Part shown: positions 5,415 through 9,366 of the stretch, in pieces | Layout: every line of letters starts with the position of its first letter | How positions within the stretch are numbered: position 1 is the first letter of the stretch | Assembly: GCA_046048295.1 (NCBI GenBank) | Contig: JBJOGJ010000155.1 | Span: 1-9,366, forward strand | Reading direction: 5' to 3' | DNA length: 9,366 nucleotides | From: CBDCWA01 sp046048295 | GTDB taxonomy: Bacteria > Pseudomonadota > Alphaproteobacteria > Rhizobiales > Hyphomicrobiaceae | Translations under genes and position numbers: made by a program | Notes under the pieces: model-generated | Database searches by the model: none | Seen by the model: the letters and a program-made list of their open reading frames with translations, nothing else | Told to the model about the DNA's origin: nothing

Positions 5415-7097
5415 TCAGGCCTTCTTCCGGTTGCGCGGCTTGCGGAAGTGCAGGATGCCCCAGGCGAGATAGCCCTTGTTGCCGGCCTCGACCCAGTTTC
5501 CGAGCCCCTTCAGCATCCGTTCGATGTAGTCGTCGGAGACCTTGCCCTTTAGCAGTTCCCGGCGATCCTGCAGTTCCTCGGCGACGCGCGAATAATGCCG
5601 GACCAGCTGTTCCGTCATGTCGACGGTTTCGACAAGCTGTAAGCCGACCTCCTCCGCCGCCTGCTTGTAGAACGCGAACGAGCCGAGCGACTCCAGGTGG
5701 ATCCGCTCCAGCACCGGCGCCAGCACGTCGGGCGGGCAGTCGTCGGCCTGCATCGGGTCGGTGAACACGAAGTGCCCGCCAGGCTTGAGCACGCGCGCCA
5801 CCTCGCGCAGCACCTTCTTGCGCCGGCTCGAATGGAGGATCGCATCCTGCGACCAGACGGCATCGAAGTTCGCGTCCTCGAACGGCAGGTCCTCGAATGA
5901 AGCGTCGATCACGTCGATATTGTCGCGCAGGTTCGAGATCATGTTGTACTCGCGATTACGCTCGTTCTCCTTCTCGGAGAGATTGAGCGCCGTGACATGG
6001 CAGCCGAAATGGCGTGCCAGGTACCGCGCCGCCCCGCCGTAGCCGGCGCCGATGTCGAGCACGCGCGTGCTTTCGTCGAGGTCCGGGATCTTCTGCGCGA
6101 GCCGTTCCACCGTGCGCCGGCTCGCTGCCGCGATATCATCGTCAGGCTTCTCGTAGAGGCCGACGTGGATGTCTTCGCCGCCCCAGACGTGGAAGTAGAA
6201 GTTGTCGGCATCATCACTGTTGTAGTAGTCGCGGGCGACCTCGACGACACCGGTATAGCCCTGTCCCGTCCTCATGCTTTCCGCCTTGGCTTCCTCGGGC
6301 GTGATGTAGGTCTTTTCCGCCACGTGTATGAAGAAGTCGGGCTCCGTTTCGCGATAGGTTTCCTTGAAGTCGCCATAGGTGCGGACCCGCTGGAAGCCGA
6401 CCTCTTTCATGAGCCGCTGCACATAGCGCTTGCGCAGCGGGAACATGTTGAGGTGGAACACCGAGCCGTCGTTGAACTCGTAGCGGAACCGCGCCAGCGT
6501 TTCGTCGACGTGCTCTGGCGCCGCGCGCACTTCTTCCCCGCAGTAGTAGTAGTTGTGCGTCGGCTGGATGTCGTGATCTAGGATGGCGTCATAGTTGCGC
6601 TGGTCGAGGATCAGTATCCCGTCGTGGCGCAGCGTCGCGTAGTACTCGGCGAGGACCTTCCGGCGGTCGTGATCGGAGTGCAGGTGCGTGAAGGAATTGC
6701 CGAGGCAGATGACGGCGTCGTAGAGGTCATGCACGTCACGGTTGAGCCAGCGCCAGTCGGCATGTACGACGCGCAGGAGTTCGCCATGTCGCCGCGCGTT
6801 GTCGAAAGCCTTGGAAAGCATGACGGGGCTGCCATCGACGCTGGTGACTTCGAACCCGGCTTTGCGAAGTAGAATGCTGTGAAATCCGGTGCCGGTCGCA
6901 ACATCGAGCACCTTTTTTGCCCCGTAAGACCTCAGTGTCTCGATGAAAAACTCGCCTTCTGCTTTGGCGCGACGCTCCCAGTCTATTAGTTGGTCCCATT
7001 TTTCTACAAACGAATGAATGTACTCCTCTTTGTACTTGTCCGTACTTCGGACGTCCAGAGGATTCATTCCGTAGTCTTGGTGTGTACTATCCGGCAC
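5415..7097 (-). CDS. Fused glycine/sarcosine/dimethylglycine N-methyltransferase
   Basis: The 560-residue cytoplasmic enzyme joins two SAM-dependent methyltransferase domains. Residues 1 to about 265 match glycine/sarcosine N-methyltransferase (motif I VLDVATGTGFHS at 63-74; VTSVDGSPVML at 84-94; LGNSFTHL at 132-139). Residues about 285-555 match sarcosine/dimethylglycine N-methyltransferase (motif I VLDIGAGYGGAA at 346-357; SQDAILHS at 416-423; ARVLKPGGHFVFTDP at 434-448). Together they should convert glycine to glycine betaine with three SAM per molecule, giving an osmoprotectant. Ectothiorhodospira has two separate enzymes, while Actinopolyspora has a comparable fused one. The GTG start is supported by AGGAG 7 nt upstream; the ATG at 7067 is the alternative. 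The first 65 or so codons are much less GC-rich than the rest and include the rare pair CTA-ATA (codons 37-38). A strong terminator follows. The flanking AT-rich gap is the likely site of control. Confidence 0.93.
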   Translation of the reverse strand: MPDSTHQDYGMNPLDVRSTDKYKEEYIHSFVEKWDQLIDWERRAKAEGEFFIETLRSYGAKKVLDVATGTGFHSILLRKAGFEVTSVDGSPVMLSKAFDNARRHGELLRVVHADWRWLNRDVHDLYDAVICLGNSFTHLHSDHDRRKVLAEYYATLRHDGILILDQRNYDAILDHDIQPTHNYYYCGEEVRAAPEHVDETLARFRYEFNDGSVFHLNMFPLRKRYVQRLMKEVGFQRVRTYGDFKETYRETEPDFFIHVAEKTYITPEEAKAESMRTGQGYTGVVEVARDYYNSDDADNFYFHVWGGEDIHVGLYEKPDDDIAAASRRTVERLAQKIPDLDESTRVLDIGAGYGGAARYLARHFGCHVTALNLSEKENERNREYNMISNLRDNIDVIDASFEDLPFEDANFDAVWSQDAILHSSRRKKVLREVARVLKPGGHFVFTDPMQADDCPPDVLAPVLERIHLESLGSFAFYKQAAEEVGLQLVETVDMTEQLVRHYSRVAEELQDRRELLKGKVSDDYIERMLKGLGNWVEAGNKGYLAWGILHFRKPRNRKKA

Positions 7098-7104
7098 CGC
7101 GCGT

Positions 7105-7109
7105 CTCCT
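7105..7109 (-). promoter_or_regulatory. Ribosome binding site fixing a GTG start
   Basis: AGGAG on the minus strand lies 7 nt before the GTG at 7097, supporting GTG over the ATG ten codons downstream. The surrounding 10-mer AACAGGAGAC recurs exactly before the MBL gene ending at 9251. Confidence 0.7.
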
Positions 7110-7214
7110 GTTTTCAGCTAATTTCAGCCTGCTTTGGCAGTTCCGAAATTAAGTAATTGATCCATGCAGGCGAATATTTACATTGTATATTTTTGGTTTC
7201 TACCTGCATTGCTG

Positions 7215-7251
7215 TTGCCGCATGAAAGCATTTGATTGCGGCAAATCAAAT
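7215..7251. promoter_or_regulatory. Two overlapping, mutually exclusive hairpins
   Basis: TTGCCGCA (7215-7222) is the exact reverse complement of TGCGGCAA (7237-7244). ATTTGATT (7230-7237) is the exact reverse complement of AATCAAAT (7244-7251). The second pair encloses most of one arm of the first, so the two stems cannot both form. This could be an RNA switch in the methyltransferase leader or two overlapping protein sites. No transcript is known from sequence alone. Confidence 0.35.
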
Positions 7252-7362
7252 CCTTGAAGGTTGCTCGAGCGAGACAATCTTCTCTCAAACTGTCGGAGTT
7301 TTCGATTTGACTGCGCGAATATACAAGCCATTTCAGAAATTTCAATTGATAATCTGGATGGC

Positions 7363-7398
7363 ATGTAAACTGTAGTGCATCTCGTATGTAACTATACT
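7363..7398 (+). promoter_or_regulatory. 22-bp phased direct repeat with a -10-like TATACT
   Basis: ATGTAAACTGTAGT (7363-7376) and ATGTAACTATACT (7385-7397) begin 22 bp apart, about two helical turns, and agree at most positions with one gap. The second copy overlaps TATACT (7393-7398), a 5-of-6 match to the sigma-70 -10 box and about 113 bp before the DUF1499 start. No good -35 box lies at 16-18 bp, so if real the promoter probably needs an activator bound at the repeats. Confidence 0.25.
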
Positions 7399-7510
7399 AA
7401 GTGCGACATGCGGCGTTGGTGCTGCCTACAGGCACGCTTGCGCACTGGCATTTGCCCAAATCTTAATTATAGCTCTCCTGCAGGATGCAGGATTTGGGAA
7501 GGCCCGCCAG

Positions 7511-8392
7511 ATGGCAGTCGCTATTGAGCGCCGAACGACCGTATTGGCTCCCTGGGCATTCAGGATCGCGCTGTGCAGTGCGACGCTCGTCGTGGCGGCG
7601 ATACTCCTTCACCGCTTTTTCGGCATGGCGACCCCGGTCGCGGTCAACCTGTTCGCGCTCGCCTATGTCGGCGCCGCCGCCTCCGTACTGTTGGTCATTG
7701 CTGCCGCCGTCGTCATCTGGCGGAATGGCGTGCGCGGCAAGTTTCTGAGCGTCCTCGCCCTTGCAATCTCCGGTGGGCTCATCGCCTGGCCGTTGAGCTA
7801 CCTGCCCGTCTACCTGTCCATGCCCGAGCTGAACGACATCTCAACCGACGTCACGGTGCCGCCGAAGTTCGCGACCCTGGCCAAGCTGCGCGGCCCTGGT
7901 GCCAATCCGGCCGGCTTCGAGACGGAGAGGGCGCAGCGCCTGCAGCCAGCGGCCTATCCCGACATCCGTTCGATCAACGTCAAGCGGTCGAGCGAGGAGG
8001 CATACGAGCTCGCACTGGAAGCGCTCCGCCGGCAGGGGCTGCGTGTGGTCTCGGAGCGTGAGCCGGACGTGAGGACAGGACGGCCCGGCTTCATCGAGGC
8101 CAAGGACCGGACGCTTATCGTTGGGTTCCATGACGATGTCGTGGTGCGCATCGCCGGCGACCGCTGGCGGGCCCGGCTCGACATCAGGTCGGCGTCGCAA
8201 TATGGCAGTCATGACTTCGGCCGGAACGCGGAGCGCGTCAGGCGGATCCTGAAGGAGTTCCAGGCGCGGCTCGAGGCCACGGTCGGCACCGCTGAGGATC
8301 AGGGTCAGGCGCGGCGGCGCCGCGGACTGCGCAATCTCAAGGCTTTGCAAGCGAGAGCAAAGTCGAGAAGGTCAAGGGGGCAGCGTAATTGA
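7511..8392 (+). CDS. Three-helix membrane protein with a DUF1499 domain
   Basis: The 293-residue protein has three predicted membrane helices (about 16-36, 45-69 and 78-99) and then a soluble DUF1499 domain (about 105-255). The domain is recognisable from PELNDISTDVTVPPKF (105-120) and the late RSASQYGSHDFGRNAERVRRI block (about 226-246). The biochemical role of DUF1499 is not established. The tail from 268 is strikingly basic (RRRRGLRNLKALQARAKSRR and on); its last 18 codons lie antisense to the end of the neighbouring metallo-hydrolase gene. The ATG at 7511 follows GGGAAGG with an 8-nt spacer. The gene diverges from the betaine-synthesis gene across the repeat-rich gap, so shared or opposed regulation is possible. 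Confidence 0.85.
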   Translation: MAVAIERRTTVLAPWAFRIALCSATLVVAAILLHRFFGMATPVAVNLFALAYVGAAASVLLVIAAAVVIWRNGVRGKFLSVLALAISGGLIAWPLSYLPVYLSMPELNDISTDVTVPPKFATLAKLRGPGANPAGFETERAQRLQPAAYPDIRSINVKRSSEEAYELALEALRRQGLRVVSEREPDVRTGRPGFIEAKDRTLIVGFHDDVVVRIAGDRWRARLDIRSASQYGSHDFGRNAERVRRILKEFQARLEATVGTAEDQGQARRRRGLRNLKALQARAKSRRSRGQRN

Positions 8393-9251
8393 CCCGCCCT
8401 CTGGCCGCCAGATGCTCCACGTGCGCCTCGACCGAGAGCGACGCCGCCCGCAAGAGGCGCTCATCGAGGCCCTGGTAGACGTCGGCCACGATATCCTCGA
8501 TTGTCAGGCGCCCGCGTTCGAGGGACGACACGATCGCCTCTTCCCGCCACTGCCGGTGAAGCTGCAATGCCTTCACGTGCCGCCTGGGTTCGGGCACCCG
8601 CCCCCCGTGTCCTGGAAGGTGGATTGTCACATCGAGATCTCGAACCTTGTCCAGTGACGCGAGATATTCGGCCATGCTGCCGTTCGGCGGCGCCACGACG
8701 CTGGTGTTCCACCCCATCACATGATCGCCGGAGAACAGCACCCCTGCTTCCCGCAGCCTGAAGCAGATGTGGTCGCAGAGATGTCCTGGAGTATGCAGGA
8801 CGTCCATCGTCCACCCCTCGCCGGCAAGCGTTTCGCCGTCACGGAGCAGGATGTCGGCCGGGAATTCCTTGTCCACGCTGCCGCTGTTGCCGCCGGCGCT
8901 GCGCGGCGGCGCGAAGGTCACCGGCCCGAATGCGTAGACCGGCGCGTCGATGCGTTCCTTGAGGCGTGCTGTTGCGCCGGTATGGTCGCGGTGGCGGTGT
9001 GTGATGAGGATGTGGGTTACGCGCCGCCCCGCTACGGCGCGGCAAATGGCGTCGACGTGGGCTTCGTCTTCCGGTCCGGGGTCGATGAGGGCGAGCGTCC
9101 GCGTGCCGATCAGATACGTGTTGGTGCCCTTGAACGTGTAGGGTCCGGGGTTGTTGGCGACGATCCGCGCGACGCCTGGCACGATCTCGCGCGCGACGCC
9201 GTATTCGAAGTCCATCTCCGTCCTGAAGCCTACCGGCTGCGGCATCGGCAT
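8337..9251 (-). CDS. LACTB2-like MBL-fold hydrolase with winged-helix tail
   Basis: The 304-residue protein belongs to the metallo-beta-lactamase superfamily, LACTB2-like group. It has the early motif NNPGPYTFKGTNTYLIG (33-49) followed by LIDPGPED (55-62). The metal site is THRHRDH (84-90), HTPGH (153-157), FSGDH with Asp176, and HLPGHGG with His215. The C-terminal part (about 235-295) matches the small winged-helix domain typical of this group (LERGRLTIEDIVADVY at 244-259). Human LACTB2 is a nuclease, but bacterial members are mostly unassigned, so the substrate is open. The start at 9251 leaves only 3 nt after AGGAG; the second ATG at 9245 gives 9 nt and may be the true start. The 3' end overlaps the DUF1499 gene by 56 bp. 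It is clearly distinct from the other MBL protein in the window. Confidence 0.9.
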   Translation of the reverse strand: MPMPQPVGFRTEMDFEYGVAREIVPGVARIVANNPGPYTFKGTNTYLIGTRTLALIDPGPEDEAHVDAICRAVAGRRVTHILITHRHRDHTGATARLKERIDAPVYAFGPVTFAPPRSAGGNSGSVDKEFPADILLRDGETLAGEGWTMDVLHTPGHLCDHICFRLREAGVLFSGDHVMGWNTSVVAPPNGSMAEYLASLDKVRDLDVTIHLPGHGGRVPEPRRHVKALQLHRQWREEAIVSSLERGRLTIEDIVADVYQGLDERLLRAASLSVEAHVEHLAARGRVNYAAPLTFSTLLSLAKP

Positions 9252-9267
9252 TGTCTCCTGTTGCGAA

Positions 9268-9315
9268 TTTGGGCCCGGTCAGAAGCAATCGTGCTTGACG
9301 TTGCTTTGGGCCCGG
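9268..9315. repeat. Repeated TTTGGGCCCGG flanking an inverted repeat
   Basis: TTTGGGCCCGG occurs at 9268-9278 and again at 9305-9315, 37 bp apart. Between them AAGCAA (9283-9288) and TTGCTT (9301-9306) are inverted. Because GGGCCC is self-complementary, the whole block can fold as an interrupted hairpin in the leader of the MBL gene. On the plus strand TTGACG (9295-9300), 18 bp, then GATACT (9319-9324) form a modest sigma-70-like promoter pointing out of the window. I see no gene in 9252-9366. Confidence 0.3.
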
Positions 9316-9366
9316 ACCGATACTCACGGCACCCGATATTTGCCGCAAGTATAGAGGCCAGACCAT

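Larger units (their letters stand above)
7098..7510. other. AT-rich, repeat-dense divergent control region
   Basis: This 413-bp gap separates the divergent methyltransferase and DUF1499 genes. It holds no convincing gene. Its GC content falls to 30% in 7141-7200 and 33% in 7321-7380, against well over 60% in the neighbouring coding DNA. It contains several overlapping symmetries: ATGCAGG inverted copies (7164-7170, 7203-7209) with a third copy at 7485-7491, two mutually exclusive hairpins (7215-7251), a 22-bp-phased direct repeat (7363-7397), and short palindromes near the DUF1499 start (TGCCT-AC-AGGCA 7423-7434, GGCA-TT-TGCC 7447-7456, TCCTGCAGGA 7476-7485). A 23-codon hydrophobic reading frame (7164-7235) is present but has no ribosome site. 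The size and density fit a bidirectional regulatory region, probably osmotically responsive given the enzyme it serves; the latter is inference. Confidence 0.6.

Noticed and set aside
5997..6581. A 194-codon plus-strand open frame inside the methyltransferase gene
   Set aside because: It is an antisense shadow of a gene with two complete methyltransferase domains.
7098..7160. GGAAC on the minus strand as half of an alphaproteobacterial EcfG general-stress promoter
   Set aside because: No CGTT-like -10 element lies 16-19 bp downstream, so the pair is incomplete.
7222..7257. An 11-codon leader-peptide-like frame overlapping the competing hairpins
   Set aside because: It has no ribosome site, no run of regulatory codons, and lies about 250 bp from the next plus-strand gene.
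7261..7320. GCTCGAGC palindrome at 7263-7270 as an operator
   Set aside because: A single 8-bp palindrome with no second copy or flanking symmetry is too weak to call.
8839..9366. An open frame running to the right end of the window on the minus strand
   Set aside because: It overlaps the well-supported MBL gene in another frame, and its product is arginine/proline-rich with no recognisable domain.
1..9366. tRNA, rRNA, CRISPR array, insertion sequence or phage genes
   Set aside because: No cloverleaf-like sequence, regularly spaced repeats, transposase-like protein or phage-like gene was seen on reading the window.

Overview
The window is GC-rich coding DNA from what looks like an alphaproteobacterium, possibly of the Hyphomicrobiales. 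This placement is an inference. It rests on the high GC content, the gene families present (a three-helix DUF1499 protein, a LACTB2-like hydrolase with a winged-helix tail, a TauE/SafE permease) and the AGGAG-type ribosome sites. It contains nine credible protein genes, no RNA genes, no CRISPR array and no recognisable insertion sequence. Most genes look like single transcription units facing alternately left and right, so there is no long operon.

Layout. 1-531 (+): the 3' part of a TauE/SafE permease. 726-1487 (-): an SDR-fold protein that has lost the catalytic residues. It diverges from 1648-2496 (+), an exported dienelactone-hydrolase-like alpha/beta hydrolase; the gap between them holds two near-identical 16-bp elements exactly 31 bp apart. 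2515-3675 (-): a cytoplasmic LVIVD-type beta-propeller protein. It diverges from 3876-4748 (+), a metallo-beta-lactamase-fold hydrolase. 4779-5285 (-): a small cupin resembling thiol dioxygenases. 5415-7097 (-): a fused glycine/sarcosine/dimethylglycine N-methyltransferase, with a clear intrinsic terminator behind it. 7098-7510: a 413-bp AT-rich gap dense with inverted and direct repeats. 7511-8392 (+): a membrane DUF1499 protein. 8337-9251 (-): a LACTB2-like MBL hydrolase whose 3' end overlaps the DUF1499 gene by 56 bp.

Function. The best-supported pathway is glycine betaine synthesis: the 560-residue enzyme carries two SAM-dependent methyltransferase domains that together should convert glycine through sarcosine and dimethylglycine to betaine, an osmoprotectant. 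Its GTG start is fixed by a ribosome site. It sits beside the only strongly AT-rich, repeat-dense control region in the window, as might be expected of an environmentally regulated gene. The remaining enzymes (degenerate SDR, exported hydrolase, two MBL hydrolases, cupin, propeller) are soluble or exported proteins of uncertain substrate, and I see no proof that they form one pathway.

Most worth checking: the active-site-less SDR with its 31-bp-phased operator candidate; the competing hairpins and recurrent ATGCAGG motif between the methyltransferase and DUF1499 genes; and the drop in GC at the start of the methyltransferase gene.
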